64,000 nt of DNA. It comes from Peptostreptococcus russellii. Its GTDB lineage: Bacteria > Bacillota > Clostridia > Peptostreptococcales > Peptostreptococcaceae. This document shows positions 18,631 to 27,367 of the stretch, piece after piece. The first letter of the stretch is position 1. Each line of letters starts with the position of its first letter. Location: NCBI RefSeq assembly GCF_003012055.1, contig NZ_JYGE01000004.1, positions 1-64,000 on the forward strand. The letters are read 5' to 3'. A program made the translations under genes and the position numbers. Below the pieces are notes generated by a model. The model did no database searches and was not told where the DNA came from. It worked only from the letters and a program-made list of their open reading frames with translations.

Positions 18631-19034
18631 AATATTCCTCCATATTTAGAGTTTCCCTATTATTATATCATAGATTAACTGTCTTTTTATAAAAAATACA
18701 ATGAAAAGCTTCTCATAGGTAAAAAGTTTAAAGATTAGGAATTAACTATCTTTTTTTTATATAATAATACATTTATATTACTTGATTTTTTATTTTTCTA
18801 TAATTCTCTTTTTCCTTTATCTTAATTTTGCTTCTTAGAAGATTTTTATACTTTATAACTACTTTTACTTTTTTAAGATTTTTATCGTTTATATTGCTTT
18901 TCTTTTTAGAAGACTTTTATAGTTTACAATTACTTTGATCTTTGCAAGATTTTTATTGCTTTATTTTTGGAAACTATTTTTTAGTTTATAGTTACTTTAA
19001 TTTTTAAAAACCTTTTTATCCTTTACAATTATTT
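18631..19034. other. 404-bp AT-rich gap with degenerate repeats
   Basis: Between holA and the comEC-like gene. From about 18835 onward it consists of degenerate copies of a motif like A-AGA-TTTTTAT-CTTTA-AATTACTTT, spaced roughly 65-70 bp with half-unit echoes. No ORF or RNA gene is recognised. Confidence 0.5.
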
Positions 19035-20279
19035 TTATATTTTATTTTTCCTTATCATATAAATTTCTAAAAGAATCGAAAACAAAAATATAAATACATA
19101 ATACAAGCATATCTGCTTCAATGTTATATTTTTAAATATAATATTATTTACGCCGAAGTTAGCAATTTTTTTCAATAGAAATAGAACTGCTTCTATTATT
19201 GATGAATTTAAAAAAGCAAGCATCAATCCCAATGGACTAAATATAAAGTAAAATAATACCGATAAAAAATCTAAAAATATTATTATTCCAATAAATGGTA
19301 TTACTGCAATATTTCCAATTATAGATACTGTAGAAACTTCTTTGAACAAATAAGCTACTATGGGCAGAGTTAGTATATTTGAAGATATTGTTACTGAAAG
19401 AATATTTAAGTATACATATTTCTTTATATACTTATTAAATATAAAAATTGATAAAACTGCTAAAAAGCTTAATTCAAATGATGGGTTATATATAATATAT
19501 GGATTTTCTATTATCATTAAGCTCGCAATAATACTTATTAGATTAATAACATCTACTCTTTCATCAATCAAAAATGCCATCATAGATAGTATGCTTAATT
19601 CTATTGCCCTATATATAGAAGCTCCTCCTCCTAGCAATAAACTATATAGAAAAAGTATCCCAGCTATTATTAAAATAGTTTTAATATTTCTTATGCTTCC
19701 AAATAAAAATATAAGCATAGAAAGTATAATTGATATATGAAGTCCTGAAATCGCCATTATATGGCTACTGCCTGAATCAGAAAATATATCTCTTATATCC
19801 TTACTTAAATTATCTTTTACACCTATTGTTATGGCATTTAAAAAGTCTGCATTTTCTTTATAGAGGTAATTATTTGTTTGTAAAAATCCTTCTTTAAATG
19901 CTCCCAAAACACTATATAGCCTATCTTTTCCTATAATCTCTATTTTTTCTACTTTTATGTTGTGACTTATCCCCTTGCTTTTTAAGTGAAGACCATAATT
20001 GAAGTCTCCTATATAAAAATTATCTAGATCATTTAATTTCCCAAATACCCTTACTTTGTCACCAATCATAATATTTCTATCTTTAGATGACATATCACTC
20101 GCCAAATAACTTCCCATATAGTACTGTTTGCATTTCTTTGATCTTGTTATGTTACTTACCCTCCCCTCAATTACACAAGGCTTAGAATTGATTTGAGGAC
20201 TTTTTTCTGTATTGATCTTATATACACTCCATATCAAGGAAAATAATAAAACTACTATTCCTGCTCTTCTAAATTTCAT
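19035..20279 (-). CDS. comEC: ComEC/Rec2-type membrane channel protein lacking the hydrolase domain
   Basis: 414 residues. An N-terminal membrane segment and a small OB-like region (about residues 30-110) precede the competence domain, with a SGSSHIMAISGLHISII block and then about six to seven hydrophobic helices (DUF4131 plus Competence pattern). ComEC forms the pore for single-stranded DNA entry in natural transformation. Typical ComEC is 700 or more residues with a C-terminal metallo-beta-lactamase-like domain. Here the protein stops after the membrane domain, with no trace of that domain in the 400 bp beyond. A matching free-standing hydrolase is encoded at 23131-23970. Confidence 0.8.
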   Translation of the reverse strand: MKFRRAGIVVLLFSLIWSVYKINTEKSPQINSKPCVIEGRVSNITRSKKCKQYYMGSYLASDMSSKDRNIMIGDKVRVFGKLNDLDNFYIGDFNYGLHLKSKGISHNIKVEKIEIIGKDRLYSVLGAFKEGFLQTNNYLYKENADFLNAITIGVKDNLSKDIRDIFSDSGSSHIMAISGLHISIILSMLIFLFGSIRNIKTILIIAGILFLYSLLLGGGASIYRAIELSILSMMAFLIDERVDVINLISIIASLMIIENPYIIYNPSFELSFLAVLSIFIFNKYIKKYVYLNILSVTISSNILTLPIVAYLFKEVSTVSIIGNIAVIPFIGIIIFLDFLSVLFYFIFSPLGLMLAFLNSSIIEAVLFLLKKIANFGVNNIIFKNITLKQICLYYVFIFLFSILLEIYMIRKNKI

Positions 20280-20366
20280 CTTATTTCACCATACAATCTT
20301 AATAAATAATCCTTTCAACTGTTAGACATAATAAATTAATTCTTTACTATAATATAGTCAAAAAAT

Positions 20367-20397
20367 AAAATAAGTGCAGATTATCTGCACTTATTTT
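20367..20397 (-). terminator. terminator after the GNAT gene
   Basis: 14-bp perfect stem AAAATAAGTGCAGA/TCTGCACTTATTTT with a 3-base loop. On the minus strand it is followed by ATTTTTTGAC. It separates the GNAT gene from the comEC-like gene. Confidence 0.8.
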
Positions 20398-20402
20398 TAT
20401 AT

Positions 20403-21596
20403 TTAAACATATTCATTTATATGGTTTATACAAAGATCATTTTTTATATTAGAGAAAATATCTCTAATAGCAATTATATTGTTTAGCTTTTCTTCCCTAA
20501 TATGGTCTATTTCATCTATACTATGATAAGAAAAACATATACTAGTAAGTTCATTTATTGTAAAAACATCTAAATCATCTGTTTTATCCTTTAATTCAGA
20601 GATTTTTTCTGCCTTTAACTTCCTATCTTTCGCATATAATTTAAATACGCCATCATTTTCTTCTATTTGTCCATCTTTTATAGCTATCAGTATTTCCTCG
20701 CCATCTTCAAGTTCTGAATCAAGCATTGTAATGTCTAATTCATCTATTAATTTCGAAAAATTAATTATTCTAGCCATCATAAATGGTTTTATTTCAAATG
20801 ATGACTCTCTAGGATTATCAAGCATAAATCTCAATGGATCATCCATTGCTGAGTTAATTATTACATTCTTACACTGTGTATTGTGATTAAATATAAACTT
20901 AAGCATAGATTTATAAGAAATTATATCCTTATAATAACACTCTCTCACTATAAAGTCTTCTCCTTCAATTGAATAAACTATATATCCAACAGGAACCTTC
21001 TCTCTATAATTTATATATATATATCCTGCCTCTGCAATCATTTCTTTTATATACTCTTCAAAGTACTTCTCATCTCTTATTGCATATCCATTATATCTAG
21101 ACACCGCATAACTATAAACTTCTTTTAAATCGCTTGGACTTTCTGCCCTTTTAAATTCTCCATCTGTCTTAAATTTTTTTAGATCATATATGCTCAACTT
21201 TTGCAGCAACATATCATAACAATTTTCATAACCATATTTTGTATATAGTCTAAAATCAATTGGCATAAGTATTGATACTGATTGATTTAAGTTGTACATA
21301 TGTCTAAGTGAGCTATTCATAAGCTCATTCATCTTACCAATTCCCCTAGCTTCTGGAAGAGTTGATACTCCCACTACATATGAAGCTTCATATTCTCTAA
21401 AATTTAAATTTATCTTGTGTTGATTGAGATGAAGAGAGGATATTACACTAGCTTCATCTTCCAGAACGATTGTATTTTGGGGATTAAACTTATACTTAAA
21501 GTAAAAATCTACATACTCATCACTATCATTAAAACAGTATTTCCAAATATCTTTTACTTGATTAGTTTCATTTTTATTACACAATCTAATATTCAT
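20403..21596 (-). CDS. Eis-like GNAT N-acetyltransferase
   Basis: 397 residues. The first 150 residues form a GNAT domain with the acetyl-CoA motif VGVSTLPEARGIGKMNELM (Arg/Gln-x-x-Gly pattern). This is followed by a second acetyltransferase-like domain and a C-terminal sterol-carrier-like part (DGVFKLYAKDRK), the three-part layout of the Eis family. Related enzymes acetylate amines, including aminoglycosides, but the substrate here is unknown. It follows the DUF2156 gene by 23 bp on the same strand, so the two acyltransferase-fold genes are probably one unit. Confidence 0.75.
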   Translation of the reverse strand: MNIRLCNKNETNQVKDIWKYCFNDSDEYVDFYFKYKFNPQNTIVLEDEASVISSLHLNQHKINLNFREYEASYVVGVSTLPEARGIGKMNELMNSSLRHMYNLNQSVSILMPIDFRLYTKYGYENCYDMLLQKLSIYDLKKFKTDGEFKRAESPSDLKEVYSYAVSRYNGYAIRDEKYFEEYIKEMIAEAGYIYINYREKVPVGYIVYSIEGEDFIVRECYYKDIISYKSMLKFIFNHNTQCKNVIINSAMDDPLRFMLDNPRESSFEIKPFMMARIINFSKLIDELDITMLDSELEDGEEILIAIKDGQIEENDGVFKLYAKDRKLKAEKISELKDKTDDLDVFTINELTSICFSYHSIDEIDHIREEKLNNIIAIRDIFSNIKNDLCINHINEYV

Positions 21597-21619
21597 AGTA
21601 TCAACCTCTTTTTCTGATT

Positions 21620-22525
21620 TTATACTTCTCTTACTGTGTATTTTTCGACAAATCTCTCTGGATAGTAAGAAAGTTTGGCCTTTCTTAAACCTTCTACTCC
21701 CATATCTTCTTCTCTATTAACCCATTCTACATCTGGGAATTCATCTACTAAGAACATTTTATTTATATATGGATAAAGACCTCTTATATCAGCATTTGCC
21801 TTTTCTATATGTATAAGAGCCATATTATCATTTATTTTCTCACCCATACTAAAAGCTTCCAACTTGCCATCTATAAATACACCATAAATCTTTAATTTGT
21901 CGCTTATAACATCATAATTATCAAAAAGCTTTTTCATTCCAATAAATTCTTCGTCTATGCTCTCTTCATATTCATCATCACCACTCTTTGTTTTGTTCCA
22001 ACTTCTTAGAAGTTCAAAACACTCGGGAAAATCTTTCTTTGTCAATAAACGTCTTTCTACTCTTCCTTCATATTCTTTGGCAAAATGATTAAGATGATTT
22101 CTCTTTCCACTTAATTTTCTACCTCTAACAGTTCTCATCTTCTCAGCATCATATACATAGTCAAATATATCTCTTTCTGCTGTATATTCAAATCTTCCAG
22201 GGTGTAACTCCTTTAACATTTCTACGACATCTTTATCTATACCTCTAAAATAGATCTTGTGCTTGTCTGTATCAAACCAGTTAAGTGCATAATCTATTGC
22301 TTCTGGTATTTTTTCCTTTGGTGCTAATGGAAGTATAGAGAATACTTCACCGTTATGTTCACCAACTAATACAGCAAAGCCATCACCTATATGATAACAC
22401 GTTTTATACGAATGCTGCCACATAAAAAGTGTATTAAAACAATATTCACACGCTTCATAATCAACTATGTCAAAATACTTGTCTAATACCTCTTTTGCTT
22501 CTATATTTATTTCCTTAAATTCCAT
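21620..22525 (-). CDS. DUF2156 domain protein (phosphatidylglycerol lysyltransferase C-terminal-like)
   Basis: 301 residues matching the DUF2156 acyltransferase-like fold found at the C-terminus of MprF and as stand-alone proteins in Firmicutes. Features include [12 protein letters not shown], the [19 protein letters not shown] basic block and [22 protein letters not shown]-like ending. No membrane segments are present, so it is cytosolic. It may transfer an aminoacyl group, but no substrate is known. The ATG at 22525 is chosen over an upstream TTG because AAGGAG lies 9 bp before it. Confidence 0.75.
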   Translation of the reverse strand: [301 protein letters not shown]

Positions 22526-23130
22526 AAAAAACAACTCCTTATATCTACTCTAATACTATATTTATAATATCTATTCTAAATACTATATTTACATTTTATA
22601 TCTTTAAATAATACTCTACACTCTTAAACTAATATTTTACATGAATCCATTAACCTTTCATAAATATATCAAATTATGTCTTCAAAAAACTAATAACTAT
22701 CAATTCAAAATACCTGTGTGTAATTTTATAAAGTTTTTATAAATCACCTGAATCAAAAACTTTTAATTTTATATTTTTATCAATAGAAAAAAATTTCTAT
22801 TGACTATCTTAGTTTATACCCTATAAGGTTAAGTGTAAACCCCAAAATTACTGATTGACTCTTTTTTTTGCGTTTTTTTCGATATAATTATTGAAATCGC
22901 GTATGAAATCGTTTCTTTTTTTAATAGTCCTATTTTCTTTTATCCATTTTTTCTTGAATTTCATTCTAAATATAGTAGTAAATCGACTATTACTTTTTTA
23001 AAAATACTATTTTAAATATTTATTTATATATAAATCCCAGCTCTACAAAGTAAAAAAGTTTTATAAATTATTATATTAGCCTATATATATATAGGCTAAT
23101 ATAATAATTTAAAGAAGGGATACTATCTAA
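22526..23130. other. 605-bp divergent intergenic region
   Basis: Between the minus-strand DUF2156 gene and the plus-strand hydrolase gene. It includes a perfect -10 (TATAAT, 22883-22888) with TTGACT at 22855-22860; the 22-bp spacing is too long for a standard promoter. A 46-bp perfect palindrome lies at 23065-23110. The rest is AT-rich with no ORF. Confidence 0.5.
23065..23110. repeat. 46-bp perfect palindrome before the hydrolase gene
   Basis: Two 23-base arms with no spacer, centred on TATATATATA, with TAGCC/GGCTA in the arms. It ends 20 bp before the ATG, immediately upstream of the GAAGGG ribosome binding site, so the RNA would form a long hairpin next to the start. There is no T-run after it. 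It may be an operator, a translation-affecting hairpin or a cruciform. Confidence 0.85.
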
Positions 23131-23970
23131 ATGAAAATAAACTCTATTAAAAGATTTCTAAAAAATATACTTTGTCTTCTATCTTGTTTTATTTTGATTT
23201 CATGTTCAAGTCCAAAAGAAGAGTTGGAGATAGATCTTATTGATGTAGGTCAGGGAGATTCTATTTTAGTAAAAACATCCGACAATAAAAGTCTTTTGAT
23301 AGACTCAGGAGATGAAGATTTTGCTAGAAATGTAATAAGAGATTTGAAAATCAATAAAATCAAAAAGTTAGACTATATACTTCTCACTCATTCGGATAGT
23401 GACCATTCAGGTGGAGCATCAAAACTATTGGATGAAATAAATGCAGAAACAATATTACTTTCCAGAGAAGAAAAGTCAAATCCAATCATTGAAAATATCT
23501 TAAAAAAATCGATTGATTATAATATTAAAATAAAGTATTTGAAAGCTGATGATTCTTTTAATCTTGGTGAATTTACAAGTATCTATATACTCTCACCATC
23601 AAGTATATCTTCAGATCCAAATCAAAACTCTCTTGTATTTCTTATGAAATATGACAACTATTCATTTTTATTTACAGGAGATGCTGATTCTAGCATTGAG
23701 AAAAATATTTTGAGTAAATATAATCTAGAACACTGTAATTTTTTAAAGGTAGCCCACCACGGAAGCAAAACCTCATCATCTGAAGAATTTATATCTACTA
23801 TTAGTCCTGATATCTCAGTCATATCTTGTGGATATAAAAATAAATATGGCCATCCAAATGAAGAGACTATTGCAAGCTTAGAAAAGTATAACTCTAAAAT
23901 TTACAGAACTGATCTCGATGGTGATATAAAATTTTATTTTAATAAAGAAGGTATTTTTCTATCAAAATAG
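23131..23970 (+). CDS. ComEC-type metallo-beta-lactamase-fold lipoprotein
   Basis: 279 residues. A signal peptide ends in a lipobox (LISC, Cys25), so the protein should be a membrane-anchored lipoprotein outside the cell. The mature part has the metal-binding THSDSDHSGG (HxDxDH) motif, FTGDAD and HHGSKTS, in the order found in the C-terminal hydrolase domain of ComEC/Rec2. The opening DLIDVGQGDSILVKT block is also ComEC-like. It probably degrades or processes DNA (or a phosphodiester) at the cell surface. The ComEC membrane part is encoded separately at 19035-20279 on the other strand. Confidence 0.85.
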   Translation: MKINSIKRFLKNILCLLSCFILISCSSPKEELEIDLIDVGQGDSILVKTSDNKSLLIDSGDEDFARNVIRDLKINKIKKLDYILLTHSDSDHSGGASKLLDEINAETILLSREEKSNPIIENILKKSIDYNIKIKYLKADDSFNLGEFTSIYILSPSSISSDPNQNSLVFLMKYDNYSFLFTGDADSSIEKNILSKYNLEHCNFLKVAHHGSKTSSSEEFISTISPDISVISCGYKNKYGHPNEETIASLEKYNSKIYRTDLDGDIKFYFNKEGIFLSK

Positions 23971-23993
23971 AGCAGCTTTATAACTGCTCTATT
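23966..23993. terminator. possible bidirectional terminator
   Basis: 10-bp stem AATAGAGCAG/CTGCTCTATT with an 8-base loop, overlapping the hydrolase stop codon and 40 bp from the convergent tcdA stop. T-tracts are short on both sides. Confidence 0.5.
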
Positions 23994-24032
23994 GAAAATC
24001 TATTTTTATAAGTGATATTTTTATTTTGCTTT

Positions 24033-24758
24033 TTAAATTTTCTGTATCTGCTTAGATATTATATCTCTTACAATATAAGAAGCTATAGTAAGCCCTGCCA
24101 CAGGTGGAACAAAAGATGTACTACCATTGACTCTTTTCATCACACCGTCTTCTAATAGCTCTGCAGTCTCTTTTGGTTTCTCTTTTGAAAATACTACTTT
24201 TAGTTTTTTAATTCCTCTTTTCTTTAGCTCTCTACGCATAACTTTTGCAAGAGGACACATTTCTGTTTTATACAAATCCGTTATTTCTATCATTGTTGGA
24301 TCTAGCTTATTCCCCATTCCCATAGAACTTATAATATTTAAATTCTTATTATATGAGCTTTCTATAAGATGTATCTTTGATTTAACCATGTCTATGGCAT
24401 CTACAACATAATCATAATTTCCATTCAATAACTCCTCTGAGTTAGATTCATCAAATAAAGCTTGATGTTTTATAAGATTTATATCTGGATTAATATCTTT
24501 TATTCTTTTCTCCAATACATCCACCTTATATTGGCCTATAGTTGAGTAAAGTGCGGGTATTTGTCTGTTTATGTTAGTTTCGTCTACTGTATCAAAGTCA
24601 ACTATTGTTAAATTTCCTATTCCAGCCCTTACAAGCCCCTCCACAACATAACTACCTACACCACCCAGTCCAAAGACTATAACATTTGCATCCCTTAATC
24701 TATCTATACCTTCTTGCCCTATAACTATCTTTGTTCTCTCTTTAAATTTTTCTGACAT
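24033..24758 (-). CDS. tcdA: tRNA threonylcarbamoyladenosine dehydratase
   Basis: 241 residues, ThiF/E1-like fold. The nucleotide-binding motif VFGLGGVGSYVVEGLVRAG is near residue 30, DFDTVDETNINRQ follows, and a VNGSTSFVPPVAG block lies near the C-terminus. TcdA cyclises t6A in tRNAs that read ANN codons, using ATP. The length and C-terminus fit TcdA better than MoeB/ThiF, and no sulfur-carrier partner is nearby. The start has AAGGTGG upstream. Confidence 0.9.
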   Translation of the reverse strand: MSEKFKERTKIVIGQEGIDRLRDANVIVFGLGGVGSYVVEGLVRAGIGNLTIVDFDTVDETNINRQIPALYSTIGQYKVDVLEKRIKDINPDINLIKHQALFDESNSEELLNGNYDYVVDAIDMVKSKIHLIESSYNKNLNIISSMGMGNKLDPTMIEITDLYKTEMCPLAKVMRRELKKRGIKKLKVVFSKEKPKETAELLEDGVMKRVNGSTSFVPPVAGLTIASYIVRDIISKQIQKI

Positions 24759-25284
24759 CTATTTACCACCTTATTTATATATTATATTTTTTATATTTTA
24801 ATCGTATATAATATTATAATTGTGCTACAAGCTTATTGTCAATCTTATCAAACTTTTCTTAGTTTAGCATTAAATCAACTATTATTTAACAAGGCATACT
24901 CTTTACAAGATATACTCTCTTTGGCAAAACACACTCTTTCTTATCTTTTTAGATTTATCTTTATATTTTTGACGTAAAATCCTCTACACTATATTTACTA
25001 TATGAAATCAACATAACAATACATCTTATACTTAATATCTGAAAGAAATTCAAGTTTACTTTTAAGCTTATTTTTTATGATTTTTCTACTTTTTTATGTT
25101 TTTTTATACAAATATGACAATAATTATTTTTAAATTCGAAAATAATATTATCTTTTTAAATTAATTTAATATTCAAAAATAAATATCTCATTTTAAATTG
25201 AAAATAAAGAATATATTATGTATAATTAAGTTATGATATTATCAAAAATATTTAAAAATTAAAGGAAAACTGGAGGGAATTAAT
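24759..25284. other. 526-bp AT-rich intergenic region
   Basis: Divergent gap between tcdA and the SH3-domain gene. Apart from the promoter at 25198-25226 nothing is recognised; there is no ORF, RNA motif or clear repeat. Confidence 0.6.
25198..25226 (+). promoter_or_regulatory. promoter of the SH3-domain gene
   Basis: TTGAAA and TATAAT separated by exactly 17 bp, 59 bp before the TTG start codon. Confidence 0.75.
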
Positions 25285-26193
25285 TTGAGAAAAAAAGGTA
25301 ATAACTTTAATCCTGATGAAAATTTTGATGATTATAATAATTCATCAGATGATTTTGAACAAACATATGACTCTAATGGCAATAAAAAGAAGATAATCAT
25401 TACAGTTATTGCTGTCATCGCAGTAATCGCTATCATTTTTGTAGGCTTCTTTTTAAAGAACAAATACGAAATCTCTTCTATGGAAAAAAAGGCAGAGAAC
25501 TTTATAGAAATAGAAGATTATGATGAAGCTCTAAAGTTATACTCTGAACTATATTCTAAAACAGGAAATATAGAGTATAAATCTCTAAAAAATCAGCTTG
25601 AAATAAAAAAAGAAATCTCTGATACAATAAAGGAAGCTGATGATCAGGAAAAAAGAGGAGAACTAATAAAAGCATTAACCTTGTACAAAATGATTCCTAG
25701 AGAAGATGAAAAATCTTATAAAATAGCCTCAACTGAGATTGAATCTATACAAAAAGATATAATTAGTAAAGCTAATTCTTTTATAGAATCTGGAAATAAC
25801 TCTGAAGCTTCTTCTTTATTATCAGAGTATATATCAATTATGCCTGATGATAAGAAGGGTGTTGAACTCTATAAAAAATCTTCTGGTAAAACAGACTCCC
25901 AAGTAAAAGAAATCATTGTAAATAAAGAAGTTCCAGTAGCTGTAGAAAGTACAAATAACTCTAACTCTGGAAACAGTGTTGCGGATGCTATCAAGGGTAC
26001 ATACCAGTACATAACTTCTGGAGAAGCAAATGTAAGATCTTCACCAAGTAAGGGTTCATCAGTTACAGGCACAGTCTCAAGAGGTGATGAAGTCTATATA
26101 TATGATACATACGTTGAATCAGCTAGCAGAATCTGGTGTAGAACTGATTTAGGCTGGATATCATACAATACTATGAACAATACGATAAGATAG
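25285..26193 (+). CDS. single-pass membrane protein with helical repeat and SH3b domains
   Basis: 302 residues. A charged cytosolic N-terminus (about 36 residues, Asp/Asn-rich) precedes one transmembrane helix (about 37-57). An extracellular helical region follows (60-200) that resembles tetratricopeptide-type repeats (pattern DYDEALKLYSEL, GELIKALTLYKMI, NSEASSLLSEYI). A C-terminal bacterial SH3 domain (about 235-300) has the typical EANVRSSPSKGSSVTGTV start and WCRTDLGWIS end. SH3b domains usually bind cell wall. Specific function is unknown. Starts at TTG with GGAGGG upstream; monocistronic with its own promoter and terminator. Confidence 0.72.
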   Translation: MRKKGNNFNPDENFDDYNNSSDDFEQTYDSNGNKKKIIITVIAVIAVIAIIFVGFFLKNKYEISSMEKKAENFIEIEDYDEALKLYSELYSKTGNIEYKSLKNQLEIKKEISDTIKEADDQEKRGELIKALTLYKMIPREDEKSYKIASTEIESIQKDIISKANSFIESGNNSEASSLLSEYISIMPDDKKGVELYKKSSGKTDSQVKEIIVNKEVPVAVESTNNSNSGNSVADAIKGTYQYITSGEANVRSSPSKGSSVTGTVSRGDEVYIYDTYVESASRIWCRTDLGWISYNTMNNTIR

Positions 26194-26224
26194 TTATATA
26201 AAACTATATCTTACTTATTAACTT

Positions 26225-26255
26225 AAAAAGGCTATCTCTTAGAGATAGCCTTTTT
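26225..26255. terminator. bidirectional terminator
   Basis: Near-perfect palindrome AAAAAGGCTATCTCT/AGAGATAGCCTTTTT between the convergent SH3-domain and activator genes, with A/T runs on both sides serving both strands. Confidence 0.88.
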
Positions 26256-26299
26256 AATATTTCAATATAAAACACTGCTTTTTATATTTTTTAATTCTC

Positions 26300-27079
26300 T
26301 TACTTCTTTTTTGACTTTAGGTATTTGTCCTCTGCAATTAAAGATACTCCTAAAGCACCTGCATACCTACCATATTCAGAGGTATGAACAGGAAGTTTAA
26401 TTTTTTTAGACAAAGAATCTGCAAAAAATTCACTGTGACTAAGACCACCAGTTAAAACAACATATTCAGAGTTTGCAAACTTGCTAAATAATTGAGCTAC
26501 TTTACCTGCAACAGAATCTACTACGCCTGCTGCGATATCTGATCTTTTTCTTCCTTCACCGATATAGTTTATTATTTCTGATTCAGCAAATACAGTACAC
26601 AATGAGCTTATTGGAAGAATTTCTCCTTCTTGAGCAAGCTTAAATAAATCATTTATATCAACACCTAATCTATTAGCCATAACTTCAATAAACTTACCTG
26701 TACCAGCGGAGCACTTATCATTCATCAGAAAATCTGAAACGAAAGAATCTTCTATCTTGATGATTTTCGTATCCTGACCTCCGATATCTATGATAGTACA
26801 GTTTCCTCCCACCATTTCATGGCCGCCTCTTCCATGGCAAGTAATCTCTGTGACTACATAGTCTGCAAAGTCAACAGCAACCCTTCCATATCCAGTGGCT
26901 CCCACTACTACTTCATCGCTATTTACATCAATATCATTTTCTTTTAATTTATCAACTATTGCCGATGCAGTTTCTTTACTGCTCCAGCCAGTAGGTATAA
27001 CAAACTCATACCTTTTATCTTCTTTTCTAGCCACGACTTTTGATGCAGTAGAGCCTATGTCTATTCCTACATAAATCAT
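26300..27079 (-). CDS. ATP-dependent activator of a double-cubane / 2-hydroxyacyl-CoA dehydratase-type enzyme
   Basis: 259 residues of the BcrAD/BadFG (HgdC-like) ASKHA ATPase family. It has the phosphate-binding YVGIDIGSTASKVV, DIGGQDTKII, NDKCSAGTGKFIE (Cys of the bridging [4Fe-4S] cluster) and a second Cys in ISSLCTVFAESE. The dimer holds one cluster and drives an electron into its partner by ATP hydrolysis. The partner is evidently the cluster protein two genes upstream. It follows the DUF3343 gene by 14 bp. Confidence 0.9.
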   Translation of the reverse strand: MIYVGIDIGSTASKVVARKEDKRYEFVIPTGWSSKETASAIVDKLKENDIDVNSDEVVVGATGYGRVAVDFADYVVTEITCHGRGGHEMVGGNCTIIDIGGQDTKIIKIEDSFVSDFLMNDKCSAGTGKFIEVMANRLGVDINDLFKLAQEGEILPISSLCTVFAESEIINYIGEGRKRSDIAAGVVDSVAGKVAQLFSKFANSEYVVLTGGLSHSEFFADSLSKKIKLPVHTSEYGRYAGALGVSLIAEDKYLKSKKK

Positions 27080-27093
27080 ACTTCACATCCTCA

Positions 27094-27351
27094 CTAACAA
27101 TACACATCTCTATTAGGATTTATGTCCCTTTCAAGAGATTCTATTGCTATTATCTCTATATCATTTTCCTTAACCACTCTTTTTACATCTTCAAGTTCAT
27201 CTTCCTCAACTATCAGTGATATACCGCAGCACTTACTAAGTGACCTTGGAGTTGGAGATATGGTTGACTTTAAAGAATTCTCCTTTAAAAGAGAGTTTAA
27301 TTTCAAACCATTTTCGTGGTTATTAAATAATACATAAAAAATTTTTTCCAT
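27094..27351 (-). CDS. DUF3343 protein, putative Se/S carrier-like
   Basis: 85 residues. The DUF3343 family is described as a putative selenium/sulfur carrier because of its conserved Cys and its linkage to selenium genes. Here a Cys41-Cys42 pair lies in SLSKCCGISLIV, the conserved centre. The Met at 27351 is preferred over an in-frame start five codons upstream because GAGGAG lies just before it. It sits between the cluster protein (16 bp) and its activator (14 bp), so all three are one operon. Confidence 0.8.
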   Translation of the reverse strand: MEKIFYVLFNNHENGLKLNSLLKENSLKSTISPTPRSLSKCCGISLIVEEDELEDVKRVVKENDIEIIAIESLERDINPNRDVYC

Positions 27352-27367
27352 TAAAACACTCCTCAAA

